Notes: generated by a model not told the origin, from the letters alone. Numbered from the stretch's first letter, positions 8,825 through 17,453 are shown. The stretch: 64,000 nucleotides of DNA from Collinsella aerofaciens (GCF_005845035.1 NZ_SPFO01000006.1:62001-126000); one strand, 5' to 3'. Numbers and translations are program-made.

Positions 8825-9694
8825 TTACTCGCCACGGACCAGACGGTCAAAGGCAACGACGGTAATGGTGTCGCCGAGCTCCTTGGAGACCTGCTCAGCG
8901 TACTTCTTGATGGTGAGGGAGCTGTCCTTGATGAACTCCTGCTCGGTGAGCACGGACTGCTTGTAGAACTTCTCCAGACGGCCGACAGCCATCTTCTCCT
9001 GGATAGCCTCGGGCTTACCGGACTCGGCAGCCTGAGCCATGTAGATCTGCTTCTCGTGCTCGACGGTCTCGGCCGGAACCTGATCGCGGGTAGCGCAGAT
9101 CGGGGCGACGGCGGCAACCTGAAGGGCAACGTCGTGAGCGAAGGTCTTGAAGGACTCAGCCTGAGCGGTCTCGGCCTTCTCGAAGGCGAACTCGACGAGG
9201 ACGCCGATCTTACCACCCATGTGGATGTAAGAAGCGAGCGCGCCGTTCTCAGCCTTGCGGGCAGCGAAGCGGGAGATCTTCATGTTCTCGCCCATGATGT
9301 GAATCATCTCGGTGAGCTCGGAGGAAACGGTCTCCTCGCCCATCGGCTTCTCGAGCAGAGCATCAACGTCAGCAGGCTCGGTGGTGGCGACAACCTCAGC
9401 GACCTTGGAAGCAAAGCCGGTGAACTTGGCGTTGGAGCCAACGAAGTCGGTCTCGCAGGAGAGCTCGAGCAGGGCGCCGGTCTTGCCATCCTCGGAGACG
9501 AACGCGGCGACAGCGCCCTCGTTGGTCTCACGGCCAGCCTTCTTGGCAGCCTTGGCAAGGCCGTTCTTACGCAGAACGTCGACAGCGGCGTCCATGTCGC
9601 CGTCAGCCTCGACGAGAGCCTTCTTGCACTCCATCATCGGGGAGTCGGTCATCTCGCGGAGCTGCTTGACCATAGCGGCGGTAATCTGGGCCAT
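8825..9694 (-). CDS. tsf: Translation elongation factor Ts
   Basis: The nucleotide exchange factor that reloads EF-Tu with GTP. The N-terminal UBA-like domain ('MVKQLREMTDSPMMECKKAL') and the signature 'SCETDFVGSNAKF' are plain. The core is duplicated and the total is 289 residues, normal for the family. The start is set at ATG 9694 (MAQITAAM), seven bases after AAAGGA; the frame extends five codons further without a ribosome site. It follows rpsB by 45 bases, the universal order. Confidence 0.97.
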   Translation of the reverse strand: MAQITAAMVKQLREMTDSPMMECKKALVEADGDMDAAVDVLRKNGLAKAAKKAGRETNEGAVAAFVSEDGKTGALLELSCETDFVGSNAKFTGFASKVAEVVATTEPADVDALLEKPMGEETVSSELTEMIHIMGENMKISRFAARKAENGALASYIHMGGKIGVLVEFAFEKAETAQAESFKTFAHDVALQVAAVAPICATRDQVPAETVEHEKQIYMAQAAESGKPEAIQEKMAVGRLEKFYKQSVLTEQEFIKDSSLTIKKYAEQVSKELGDTITVVAFDRLVRGE

Positions 9695-9739
9695 TGTGGT
9701 TCCTTTCAAAGAGATGAAAAAGAATTAACTAAGACTGAT

Positions 9740-10468
9740 TTACTCGGCCTTGGGCTCAGCGGCCATCTCGGCCTCGGAGACCTGCTCCTTGCCGGAGCCA
9801 GCGAGGCAGGCGTCAGCCATGAGTTCGCACATAAGGGTGACAGCGGAGATAGCGTCATCGTTGCAGGGGATGCCGTACTCGACCTCGTCGGGATCGGAGT
9901 TGGTGTCGATCAGAGCGACGACGGGGATATTCAGGCGCTGAGCCTCCTTGATGGCGTTCTCCTCGCGCTTGGTGTCGATGACGAAGAGAGCCTGGGGCAG
10001 ACCCTTCATGTCGCGGGCGCCACCGAGGTTGGTCTGGAGCTTGGTGAGCTCCTTACCGAGCACAGCCTGCTCCTTCTTGGGGAGCACTGCCATGCGGCCG
10101 TCCTCGACCATGGCCTCGAGCTCCTCCATGCGGTTGATGCGGGAGCGGATGGTGACGAAGTTGGTCAGCATACCGCCGAGCCAACGCTGGTTGATGTAAG
10201 GCATGTTGGCGCGCTCAGCAGCGTTCTTGACGGCCTCCTGAGCCTGCTTCTTGGTGCCGACGAACAGCACGTTGCCACCCTTGGCGACGTTCTTGACGAA
10301 GGTGTAGGCCTGGTCGGCGTCGAGGATGGTCTGCTTGAGGTCGAGGATGTAGATGCCGTTGCGCTCACCGAAGATGAACGGCTTCATCTTGGGGTTCCAG
10401 CGACGGGTCTGGTGACCGAAGTGGCAGCCGGCCTCGAGCAGGGTGCGGATATTAATCTTGGTAGCCAT
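9740..10468 (-). CDS. rpsB: 30S ribosomal protein S2
   Basis: A small-subunit protein that binds late in assembly and is needed for S1 docking where S1 exists. The conserved '[19 protein letters not shown]' start, '[10 protein letters not shown]' and '[15 protein letters not shown]' are all present. The 242-residue protein ends in an acidic tail ('[10 protein letters not shown]'). AGGAGG sits nine bases before the ATG. A good promoter about 145 bases upstream gives the message a long leader, which may be a site of S2 autoregulation. Confidence 0.97.
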   Translation of the reverse strand: MATKINIRTLLEAGCHFGHQTRRWNPKMKPFIFGERNGIYILDLKQTILDADQAYTFVKNVAKGGNVLFVGTKKQAQEAVKNAAERANMPYINQRWLGGMLTNFVTIRSRINRMEELEAMVEDGRMAVLPKKEQAVLGKELTKLQTNLGGARDMKGLPQALFVIDTKREENAIKEAQRLNIPVVALIDTNSDPDEVEYGIPCNDDAISAVTLMCELMADACLAGSGKEQVSEAEMAAEPKAE

Positions 10469-10604
10469 GTTAAACCTCCTGTGGTTTGCCTCCGCGCGGG
10501 GTCATCCTCCAAAACCAACCCGGACATGTGCTACCAAAGCCCGGGCACCACGGTATGAAGTAGCCGCGCGTGCGTGATAAAAACCTGTTGCCGTGAAGCA
10601 ACCC
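10469..10604 (-). promoter_or_regulatory. Long 5' leader of rpsB-tsf, possible autoregulatory RNA
   Basis: From the promoter at 10610-10638 the transcript should begin near 10603, leaving about 135 untranslated bases before rpsB. The leader can form hairpins: GGGTTGCTTCACGGCAAC near its 5' end, and a CCCGGGC...GTCCGGG pairing in the middle. rpsB leaders are known autoregulatory targets of S2 in other bacteria; applying that here is inference. Confidence 0.45.
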
Positions 10605-10609
10605 GATGA

Positions 10610-10638
10610 ATGATAGCAGGAATGCACCTTCCTGCCAA
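10610..10638 (-). promoter_or_regulatory. Promoter of rpsB-tsf
   Basis: On the minus strand a -35 box TTGGCA is followed after exactly 17 bases by a -10 box TATCAT. It lies between the xerC stop and rpsB and is one of the best sigma-70-type matches in the window. Confidence 0.75.
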
Positions 10639-10687
10639 CCCGCAATCAAAACCACACACCTGAGTGCGGCGCGGGACGTCCCAGCCA

Positions 10688-11608
10688 CTATTCGCCGCGG
10701 GGATGGGCTTGAGCCACAGCCCGCTTAAGCCGATCGGGTGTGAGATGCGTGTAGATCTGCGTCGTGGACAGGCTCGCATGGCCCAGCAGCTCTTGAACCG
10801 AGCGCAGGTCCGCACCGCCCTCGAGCAAGTCGGTCGCAAAGGTATGGCGCATCGCATGCGGGGCGATGTCGGCCGGAATGCCGGCGAGCGCCGCCAGCGT
10901 ATGGAACCGCCGCCTGAGCATGGCGGCGCTCATGCGATTGCCGCGCGCCGATATAAGCAGCGGATGAGGCCCGGTAGCGGGGTCACGGCGCTTTGCCTGA
11001 GCGAGCAACTCCGGCCTCCCCTCCTCAATATAGAGACGCGTCGCCTCGAGCGCACGACGATACAGAGGGACGATACGTTCCTTGCTCCCCTTGCCCCAAA
11101 GGCGCAGCGTGCGTTCGGACCAAGCGATGGACTCCACATTGAGTGCAGCGAGCTCAGAGATACGGGCACCCGAGGCATAGAACAGCTCGAGCATCGCCGC
11201 ATCGCGCAGTCCCGCGGGCGTCGAGGTATCAGGCGTCTTGAGCAGCGCCTCGACCTGATGGGTCGTAAGGACGCCCGGCAGGTCACGCGGCAGCTTGGGC
11301 GATGCGATCGCCGAGGCCACATCGCCCTCGACTATCCCCTCGGCAGCCATCCAGCGATAGAGAGATCGGATAGCCGACAGGTGCGCCGCAAGCGTTCGGG
11401 GAGCCACCTGCTCACGCGAAAGCTCGGCAAGATAGCGACGAATGGTGCGCACGTCGGCAGCGAAAGCATCGATATCCTCGCGCTCGCACCAGGAAGCAAA
11501 GCGCTCCAGCCTCGAGCCATAGGCCGTCACCGTGTTGGGAGAAAGTCCCTCGACACGTGCGATATAGGCGATAAACGAGTCGACGGCATCGTACAGGTCA
11601 AAGGCTAT
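10688..11608 (-). CDS. xerC: Tyrosine recombinase, XerC type, with apparent AUA start
   Basis: A site-specific recombinase of the XerC/XerD type, probably acting in chromosome dimer resolution. All catalytic residues are visible: Arg in 'GARISELAALN', Lys in 'GKGSKERIVP', His-x-x-Arg in 'HAMRHTFATDLL', His in 'LGHASLSTTQ' and the nucleophile in 'IYTHLTPDRL'. The N-terminal core-binding domain ('DSFIAYIARVEGLSPNT') lies upstream of the first usual start codon (GTG at 11530). The only start that keeps it is ATA at 11608, which overlaps the trmFO stop (ATAG) and sits nine bases after GGAGG; this gives 306 residues, normal for XerC. The conservative alternative is the 280-residue form from 11530, which has no ribosome site. 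The trmFO-xerC order is conserved in Firmicutes, which argues for a housekeeping role rather than a phage integrase. Confidence 0.85.
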   Translation of the reverse strand: MAFDLYDAVDSFIAYIARVEGLSPNTVTAYGSRLERFASWCEREDIDAFAADVRTIRRYLAELSREQVAPRTLAAHLSAIRSLYRWMAAEGIVEGDVASAIASPKLPRDLPGVLTTHQVEALLKTPDTSTPAGLRDAAMLELFYASGARISELAALNVESIAWSERTLRLWGKGSKERIVPLYRRALEATRLYIEEGRPELLAQAKRRDPATGPHPLLISARGNRMSAAMLRRRFHTLAALAGIPADIAPHAMRHTFATDLLEGGADLRSVQELLGHASLSTTQIYTHLTPDRLKRAVAQAHPRGE

Positions 11609-12942
11609 GACCGGTCGCCTCCAAACAGATCGGGGCGAGTGGCCAGATAGGCATCAAGGGCCTCAAGCGCACGGTCCGCATAGGCCTGGTAGCGGTCGCG
11701 CTTGCTGCGACGCTTACCGTCCTCGAGCGGCGGCACCAGGCCAAAGTTGACATGCATAGGCTGGTAGCCCACGGTGGCAGGATCGGTCGCATAGCCCACG
11801 AGCGCGCCCAGGGCGCCCACGCGGGGCAACTCGACGCCCGCGGCACCGATAGCCTCGGCATAGGTGTTGAGCGCGGCGAGCAGACCGGTCGCCACGGCTT
11901 CCATGTACCCCTCGGTGCCGGTGATCTGACCGGCCAGGCGCACGCCGGTACCGGGCACGGCAAAGGTGCCATCGAGCACGTGCGGGGCGTCGACAAAGGT
12001 ATTACGGTGCATGACACCGTAGCGGAAGAACTCAGCGTTCTCCAGGCCCGGCACCATATGGAAGACGCGCTTCTGCTCGCCGAAGGTCAGATTGGTCTGG
12101 AAGCCCACCAGGTTATAGGCGGTCTTCTCCTTGTTCTCGGCACGCAGCTGAATCGCCGCCCAGGGGCGACGTCCGGTACGCGGGTCGGTGAGGCCGACGG
12201 GCTTCATGGCGCCAAAGCGAATGGCGTCCTTGCCGGTGCGTGCAACCTCCTCGGCAGGCTGGCAGGCCTGGAACAGATCGCCGCCCTCAAAATCCTTGAG
12301 CACCACGCGGTCGGCCGTGGTGAGCGCCTCGATAAAGGCCTCGTACTCCTCCTTGTTGAGCGGGGCGTTGAGATAGTCGCCGCTCCCCTGCTCCTCGTAG
12401 CGCGACTGCGAGAACAGCACGTCCATATCGAGCGTGGAGGCATCGACGATCGGAGCCGCGGCATCGAAGAACGCAAGGGCGTCGCCACCGACGAGCTTCA
12501 TGACCTCTTCGCTCAGCGCCGGCGAGCACAAGGGGCCGGCGGCAATGACCACGTGACCCTCGGGAATCTGCGTGACCTCGCCGTGAATGATCTCGATATT
12601 GGGACGGGCGGCAACCTCGGCCTCGACAAGCTCGGAAAACTTAACGCGGTCGACCGCCAAGGCACCACCGGCGGGAACAGCGGCGCGATGGGCGCAATCG
12701 AGCAGGACTGAACCCATGCGCTCAAGCTCGGCCTTCAGCAAACCAGCCGCGGAATCCGGACGGGTCGACTTAAACGAATTGGAGCAGACGAGCTCTGCCA
12801 GGTGATCGGTATGGTGAGCCGGGGAGCTCACCTGGGGGCGCATCTCGCACAGCTTTACGGCAAAACCGCGATCTGCCAGCTGGATCGCGCACTCCGAACC
12901 CGCCAGACCGCCACCGATAACTGTCACCTGATCGAACTGCAT
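11605..12942 (-). CDS. trmFO: Methylenetetrahydrofolate-tRNA (uracil-5-)-methyltransferase, FAD dependent
   Basis: Makes m5U54 (ribothymidine) in the T-loop of tRNAs, using methylene-THF as carbon donor and FADH2 as reductant. The N-terminal FAD motif is 'VTVIGGGLAGSECAIQLA'. 'MRPQVSSPAHHTDHLAELVC' and the following SNSFKS are the family signature, and 'GQITGTEGYMEAVATGLLA' is the second conserved FAD segment. The chosen start is ATG 12942, nine bases after AAAGG; an in-frame TTG lies two codons upstream. The length of about 445 residues is normal. It follows dprA by 14 bases; in many Firmicutes topA lies between the two and is absent here. Confidence 0.96.
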   Translation of the reverse strand: MQFDQVTVIGGGLAGSECAIQLADRGFAVKLCEMRPQVSSPAHHTDHLAELVCSNSFKSTRPDSAAGLLKAELERMGSVLLDCAHRAAVPAGGALAVDRVKFSELVEAEVAARPNIEIIHGEVTQIPEGHVVIAAGPLCSPALSEEVMKLVGGDALAFFDAAAPIVDASTLDMDVLFSQSRYEEQGSGDYLNAPLNKEEYEAFIEALTTADRVVLKDFEGGDLFQACQPAEEVARTGKDAIRFGAMKPVGLTDPRTGRRPWAAIQLRAENKEKTAYNLVGFQTNLTFGEQKRVFHMVPGLENAEFFRYGVMHRNTFVDAPHVLDGTFAVPGTGVRLAGQITGTEGYMEAVATGLLAALNTYAEAIGAAGVELPRVGALGALVGYATDPATVGYQPMHVNFGLVPPLEDGKRRSKRDRYQAYADRALEALDAYLATRPDLFGGDRS

Positions 12943-12956
12943 CTGCAAACACCTTT

Positions 12957-13892
12957 CTAATTGACACGTTTTCCATTGTGACCGAAGGGTGTCTGGGCGT
13001 GAAGGGCAAACTTGGAGGGCGCATACCTTCCATCCATCATGCGCTCGATAAGACCCTCGAGTTCAAGCGAACCCAAGAGTTTGAGTACGCCGACGGCATC
13101 GAGCGAGACGAGCGCCGCGATGTCGTCGACCTTGAGTGGAGAGGCGATGAGCGCATGCATCACGGTCTGCTGCGTTGGATCCAGGTCGGCAATGCCGGGA
13201 GCATCGGGGCGCGAATAGCGCAGGGTTCCGTAGATGCGTGAGATAGCCATCTCGATAGATTCCTCGTCGACGACGCAGCAGGCACCGTTCGCAATGAGGT
13301 AATTCGTGCCACGCGACTCGGGCGATAGGATCGACCCCGGCACGGCAAGAAGTTCGCGCCCCAAATCCATAGCAGCCTCGGCTGTAGAAAACGTCCCGGA
13401 AGGCATACCCGCCTCGGATACAAAGAGGGCTTGCGACAGGGCCGCGATCACGCGATTGCGGCGCGGAAAAGCGAACTTGCGCGGACCCATGCCCCACGGA
13501 GAGATCGACACGACCGCGCCACCCGTATCGAGCGTGCGTGTAATAAGCCCCGCGCTCGAACGCGGGTAGACCACGTCGGCGCCCGTCCCCAGCACCACGA
13601 CGTGTTTGCCGCCGGCGTTGACCGCAGCCCAACCCGAGGCCTGGTCACAACCGACGGCGCCGCCCGAAACTACCGTCACCCCCGCCTCGACCGCCACCTT
13701 TGCCGCAAGCTCTGCCACGGCAAGACCATACGGCGAGGCCTTGCGCGCGCCGATGATAGAGAGCGCGGGCGTCGAAAGCACCTCGGGGTTGCCGCGCACA
13801 TAAAGCGTCTGGGGTACATCAGAAAGCTCCAAAACGGTCTCGGGATAGAACGCGTCGCCTGGATGCAGCTCGAAGGTCCCCTCGGCCATCAT
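12957..13892 (-). CDS. dprA: DNA processing protein DprA (short form)
   Basis: In transformable bacteria DprA loads RecA on incoming single-stranded DNA. The Rossmann-like core is clear: 'LSIIGARKASPYGLAVAE', 'TVVSGGAVGCDQASGWAA', 'GTGADVVYPRSS', 'FPRRNRVIAALSQ' and 'SGTFSTAEAAMDLGRE'. A winged-helix-like region follows near the C terminus. The usual N-terminal SAM domain is missing or reduced: the core begins within the first 35 residues and the total is 311. The first ATG (13892) overlaps the comM stop and follows GGAGGG; a second ATG three bases on is equally possible. The yraN-comM-dprA overlap points to one transcript. Confidence 0.93.
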   Translation of the reverse strand: MMAEGTFELHPGDAFYPETVLELSDVPQTLYVRGNPEVLSTPALSIIGARKASPYGLAVAELAAKVAVEAGVTVVSGGAVGCDQASGWAAVNAGGKHVVVLGTGADVVYPRSSAGLITRTLDTGGAVVSISPWGMGPRKFAFPRRNRVIAALSQALFVSEAGMPSGTFSTAEAAMDLGRELLAVPGSILSPESRGTNYLIANGACCVVDEESIEMAISRIYGTLRYSRPDAPGIADLDPTQQTVMHALIASPLKVDDIAALVSLDAVGVLKLLGSLELEGLIERMMDGRYAPSKFALHAQTPFGHNGKRVN

Positions 13893-15412
13893 TGGTCCCT
13901 CCTTCCCTGGTACATCGCCGCCTCGAGCACGTGGTCCTGTGTCACTTGCTCGCTCTCGGCGACATCTGCGATCGTGCGCGCAATGCGAACCAGGCGCACG
14001 ATGCCACGCCCTGTAAGATGTGTGCGTTTGGACAGGCCGAGTACGCATTTCTCGGCAGCATCATCGAGCTCAAAGGTCGAAACGACGCCGTCAATGGACC
14101 GCGTCTCGTCATCCTCGGCCTCGGCATCCGCATCGTCCATACGAGACTCGCGCCAGGCGCGAAAAGCGCGACCGCGCACAACGTAGTCACGTAACTCGGC
14201 CGACGACATACCCTCCGCGCCCTCGATAATCACCTGGGGATCGGGACGGGTCACATCGATCATCATGTCGATACGGTCGGCCAAAGGACCGCGCAGCTTT
14301 GCCCGATAGCGCTCGACCATCGATGCCGAGCAGCGGCACGGCACCTCGCGGTCGCCCAAAAAGCCGCAGGGGCAGGGATTGCTCGCAGCGAGCAGCTGAA
14401 AGCGCGACGGGAAGGTAAAGGCCCCGTCGACGCGCACAATCCTGACATAGCCGCGTTCGATGGGCTGACGCAGCGTCTGCAGCACACCCGTGGGAAACTC
14501 GGCAAGCTCGTCCAAAAAGAGCACGCCGCCATGGGCAAGGCTGATCTCTCCCGGGTGCACCGGGCGCCCGCCGCCGATAAGGCCTGCGGTCGAAATACTG
14601 TGGTGGGGACTGCGGAAGGGCCGGTGACCCGCCAACAAGCCATCAATGTTCTCACCCAAAACCGAATGGATGCACAGCGCCTCCTGTTGATCCTCAACGG
14701 AAAGCTCAGGCAGGATGCCGGTCATACGGCGCGCAAGCATCGTCTTGCCCGATCCCGGGGACCCGATCATAAGTAAACCGAGCTCACCCGCTGCCGCCAG
14801 TGCCATGCCGCGTTTGGCAACTTCCTGCCCCAGTACGTCGGCATAGTCGAGCTCGGGCTCAAAGGTGGCCTCGAGCACTTCAGAATCCAGATAATGCCGA
14901 GCTGCCTCGCCCATACCGTGAGCAAGCTGCGACAGATGGTCGATAAAACCGCAATCCACGCCCGCGAGCGGCACATGCTGGTCTGATCTACCGGCGATAA
15001 AAGACAGCCCCATGTCGCGAGCCAGCAGCTGAAACGCCACCTCGCCCTTGACGGGAAGCACCGTGCCGTCCAGACCGAGCTCGCCGGCAATGAGGCAGCG
15101 GTCGAGGTTGTCGCGGGGAATCTGACCATCGGCCGCCAGAACCGCGATGGCGATGGGCAGATCAAAGCCGCTACCGGTCTTGCGAATATCGCCGGGCGCC
15201 AGATTGACCGTAATGCCCGAGCGTGGGATCTCGAACCCGGCGGAGCGCATCGCACAGCGAATACGACCACGTGACTCCATCACCTCCATACTCGGGATGC
15301 CGAGCATCTGAATGCCCGGAACGCCGCCAGCAAGCGAAACCTCGACCGTGACGTGAATCGCCTCGACGCCGCGGATGCAGGCCGCGTGAACGGCAAACGT
15401 CTCGAACGCCAT
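13889..15412 (-). CDS. comM: YifB/ComM family Mg-chelatase-like AAA+ ATPase
   Basis: An AAA+ motor; in Vibrio ComM acts as a branch-migration helicase in natural transformation. The N-terminal third is a Lon-protease-like (ChlI) domain ('TVEVSLAGGVPGIQMLGIPS', 'LIAGELGLDGTVLPVKG'). The AAA+ module follows: Walker A 'MIGSPGSGKTMLARRM', the loop 'FRSPHHSISTAGLIGGG' and Walker B 'GGVLFLDELAEF'. The Cys-rich motif 'NPCPCGFLGD' is typical. The start ATG 15412 overlaps the yraN TGA by one base, giving 507 residues. Confidence 0.94.
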   Translation of the reverse strand: MAFETFAVHAACIRGVEAIHVTVEVSLAGGVPGIQMLGIPSMEVMESRGRIRCAMRSAGFEIPRSGITVNLAPGDIRKTGSGFDLPIAIAVLAADGQIPRDNLDRCLIAGELGLDGTVLPVKGEVAFQLLARDMGLSFIAGRSDQHVPLAGVDCGFIDHLSQLAHGMGEAARHYLDSEVLEATFEPELDYADVLGQEVAKRGMALAAAGELGLLMIGSPGSGKTMLARRMTGILPELSVEDQQEALCIHSVLGENIDGLLAGHRPFRSPHHSISTAGLIGGGRPVHPGEISLAHGGVLFLDELAEFPTGVLQTLRQPIERGYVRIVRVDGAFTFPSRFQLLAASNPCPCGFLGDREVPCRCSASMVERYRAKLRGPLADRIDMMIDVTRPDPQVIIEGAEGMSSAELRDYVVRGRAFRAWRESRMDDADAEAEDDETRSIDGVVSTFELDDAAEKCVLGLSKRTHLTGRGIVRLVRIARTIADVAESEQVTQDHVLEAAMYQGRRDQ

Positions 15413-15897
15413 CACGACACCTGCCAATCGAACGCGTTGTACTGATGCTCGATCTCGGCGATATGCCCGCCGCGAATGGTGACACCCACGGCATCGAAGC
15501 GAATCGCCTTGAGCGGATAATGCTCCATGAGGTAGCAACTCGCGATGCGACGATAGCGCCGCTGCTTTTGGGCATTCACCGCTTCCTCAGGAAACACCCG
15601 CGTGTCGCAATCCAGCGCGACGCGTCTGGTCTTGACCTCGGCCATCACCACGACATCGTCGAGCTCATCAAGCAGCACCAGATCAGCCTCGCCCTCGGTG
15701 CAACGATAACCCTGTTCCAGCAAGGTGTAGCCGCGCTCGTTAAAGTAGTCGATGGTGATCAGTTCGCCCAGCATACCCAGCTCGCGGGGGCTGAGCCCCT
15801 TGATAAACTCGGGCGTCATCGCCCCGCAGTCGAGCTCACCGTTTTCCCAACGCTCCTTGAGCTGCTGTGTCTTGCTCTTTTTGCTTGCGGCACTCAT
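15412..15897 (-). CDS. YraN/UPF0102 family nuclease-fold protein
   Basis: A small protein of the restriction-endonuclease fold, of uncertain function, usually near rnhB and comM/dprA. The core 'GEADLVLLDELDDVVVMAEV' followed by KTR carries the E...D...ExK pattern of nucleases. 'LGELITIDYFNERGY' matches the family's usual N-terminal helix. Here 45 residues precede it, a charged extension rich in Lys and Ser that most members lack. The start ATG 15897 has a strong GGAAAGGAGA site. The stop overlaps comM by one base. Confidence 0.88.
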   Translation of the reverse strand: MSAASKKSKTQQLKERWENGELDCGAMTPEFIKGLSPRELGMLGELITIDYFNERGYTLLEQGYRCTEGEADLVLLDELDDVVVMAEVKTRRVALDCDTRVFPEEAVNAQKQRRYRRIASCYLMEHYPLKAIRFDAVGVTIRGGHIAEIEHQYNAFDWQVS

Positions 15898-15964
15898 GGG
15901 GTCTCCTTTCCCGCACACTGCATTGCCCCGATGATGAGGGCACCTTTCATGCGGGTAAGTACCG

Positions 15965-15985
15965 GAAGCTAACCAGAAGCTGACC
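15965..15985 (-). repeat. Two direct repeats upstream of yraN-comM-dprA
   Basis: On the minus strand GGTCAGCTTC and GGTTAGCTTC occur 11 bases apart, one helical turn. They lie about 70-90 bases before the yraN start and just after the rnhB terminator. The arrangement fits a regulator site in the promoter region; no regulator is identified. Confidence 0.35.
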
Positions 15986-15994
15986 AAATGCAGA

Positions 15995-16037
15995 CAAAAA
16001 ACGGGCCGTACGCAGCAATGCTGTTGCATACGGCCCG
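15995..16037 (-). terminator. Rho-independent terminator after rnhB
   Basis: CGGGCCGTATGCAACAG pairs imperfectly with CTGCGTACGGCCCG on the minus strand and is followed by TTTTTTG. It lies 50 bases past the rnhB stop. Confidence 0.85.
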
Positions 16038-16086
16038 CTACCACCAGGTTTATAAAACCCCGGAGGTCCCCGTCTTCACAATTGGC

Positions 16087-16875
16087 CTAGAAAAGGCGCT
16101 CAGTCTGCAGAAAGTTTCCGCAAAAGCTCACACGGTGCAGCGGACAAAGTCCATGTTTGCGAATGGCCTCGATATGCTCGGGGCTTGCATAGCCCTTCGA
16201 CTCGGCCAGATGGTACTCGGGATACTCGGCGTCGTACTCGACCATCATCTCGTCACGCGTGACCTTGGCCATGATGGACGCCGCGGCGATGCAGGCAATT
16301 TTGGCATCGCCTTTCACCACGTCGCGCTCGTTGGGAACGGCGCCCAGGGGGTTGCCATCCATGAGGACGCAGTCGGGTTCAAGTCCCGTATCGGCCACGG
16401 CACCCGCGACGGCAGCGCGGATGGCGCGGGCCATGCCCATCTCATCGATATCCGCGGGAGCGATATGGCAAAAGCCGATGGCAGTCGCCACCTCGGCAAT
16501 CTTCACCGAGAGCAGCTCACGGCGCGCCGGCGTGAGCTTTTTGGAATCGTTGATGCCCCAGATGCGCGGCTCCATCGGAAGACACACGGCACACACGGTC
16601 AAGGGACCCGCTACCGAGCCACGACCCACCTCGTCGACGCCCACGACCACGCCATCGCCGCCAAGCTCATACATAAGCTCGTACATGTCATTGACGCGCT
16701 CGCGCTCGGCAAGCTCTTTGGCATGGCGTTTGAGGGCGCGTTCACAAGCCTTGATCACCTGCTGGCGCGGGTCCTCGCGATAATGCTCCACGAGGGCGGG
16801 AATCTCCTCAAACGTAGCGCTCGCCAGCTCGCCGGCAACTTGCGATGCCGAAACCGAGCTCGTCATATTGGCCAT
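16087..16875 (-). CDS. rnhB: Ribonuclease HII
   Basis: Removes ribonucleotides and RNA primers from DNA-RNA hybrids. The catalytic core starts with 'VVVGVDEVGRGSVAGPLTV' and includes 'INDSKKLTPARRELL' and 'DCVLMDGNPLG'; 'IACIAAASIMAKVTRDEMM' carries further conserved acidic and Lys residues. About 75 residues precede the core, an N-terminal extension seen in some family members. The start ATG 16875 follows AAGGAGG by seven bases and gives 262 residues. It lies downstream of rplS, with a terminator between that may let some transcription through. Confidence 0.95.
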   Translation of the reverse strand: MANMTSSVSASQVAGELASATFEEIPALVEHYREDPRQQVIKACERALKRHAKELAERERVNDMYELMYELGGDGVVVGVDEVGRGSVAGPLTVCAVCLPMEPRIWGINDSKKLTPARRELLSVKIAEVATAIGFCHIAPADIDEMGMARAIRAAVAGAVADTGLEPDCVLMDGNPLGAVPNERDVVKGDAKIACIAAASIMAKVTRDEMMVEYDAEYPEYHLAESKGYASPEHIEAIRKHGLCPLHRVSFCGNFLQTERLF

Positions 16876-16902
16876 ACCAGGCCCTCCTTGCATGCAAATC
16901 AG

Positions 16903-16934
16903 ATAAAAAGAAGGGCCACCCGAAGGTGACCCTT
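16903..16934 (-). terminator. Terminator between rplS and rnhB with TTCG tetraloop
   Basis: AAGGGTCACC-TTCG-GGTGGCCCTT forms a ten-pair stem with a stable UUCG loop. On the minus strand CTTTTTATC follows. It lies directly after the rplS stop and probably limits rnhB expression. Confidence 0.8.
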
Positions 16935-16968
16935 ACGTCCAAACGAGTGGACAGACGCTGCGATCTTC

Positions 16969-17310
16969 TTAGCGCTTCTCGGGGATGCGAGCAGCCTTGC
17001 CCACCTTGTCGCGGAGGTAGTACAGCTTGGCGCGACGGACGCGACCATGACGAACGACCTCGAGCTTGGCGATCTTGGGGCTGTGAAGCGGGAAGGTACG
17101 CTCAACACCGACACCGAAGGACATCTTGCGGACGGTGAAGGTCTCGCGGGCACCGGCGCCGGCCATGCGGATGACGTCGCCCTGGAAGACCTGGATGCGC
17201 TCGCGGTCGCCTTCCTTAATGCGGTAGTGAACCTTGACGTTGTCGGCGACGCGAACCTGAGGAATGTCCTCGCGGATCTGCTGACGCTCGATTGCGCGGA
17301 TGTAATCCAT
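16969..17310 (-). CDS. rplS: 50S ribosomal protein L19
   Basis: A large-subunit protein at the subunit interface. '[20 protein letters not shown]', '[12 protein letters not shown]', '[18 protein letters not shown]' and '[15 protein letters not shown]' cover the whole family profile. It has 113 residues from ATG 17310, seven bases after AAGGA; an in-frame TTG lies two codons upstream. It has its own promoter, separated from ppdK by a terminator. In most Firmicutes rplS directly follows trmD; here lepB and glyQS-ppsR-ppdK lie between. Confidence 0.97.
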   Translation of the reverse strand: MDYIRAIERQQIREDIPQVRVADNVKVHYRIKEGDRERIQVFQGDVIRMAGAGARETFTVRKMSFGVGVERTFPLHSPKIAKLEVVRHGRVRRAKLYYLRDKVGKAARIPEKR

Positions 17311-17379
17311 GTGCAATTCCTTACTCTTCTAGAGGTGCCGTACCACCTTGGCCGGCACGTAGTTGAACAAACGTATTCG

Positions 17380-17407
17380 AGTATACACGCGCGGGTTTCT
17401 GCTGCAA
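17380..17407 (-). promoter_or_regulatory. Promoter of rplS
   Basis: On the minus strand TTGCAG and TATACT are separated by 16 bases. The expected start near 17373 leaves a leader of about 60 bases before rplS. Confidence 0.65.
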
Positions 17408-17453
17408 GAACAATTTTTTACGCAGACAAAAAGACAAAACCCGCACATGATAA

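Noticed and set aside
10640..10687. Terminator after xerC
   Set aside because: GGGACGTCCC is a palindrome without a loop, and the later CC-CAC/GTG-GG stem before TTTTG is short and interrupted. Too weak to call.
10688..11608. Phage or island integrase
   Set aside because: The tyrosine recombinase sits in the conserved trmFO-xerC position, with no attachment-like repeats or phage genes around.
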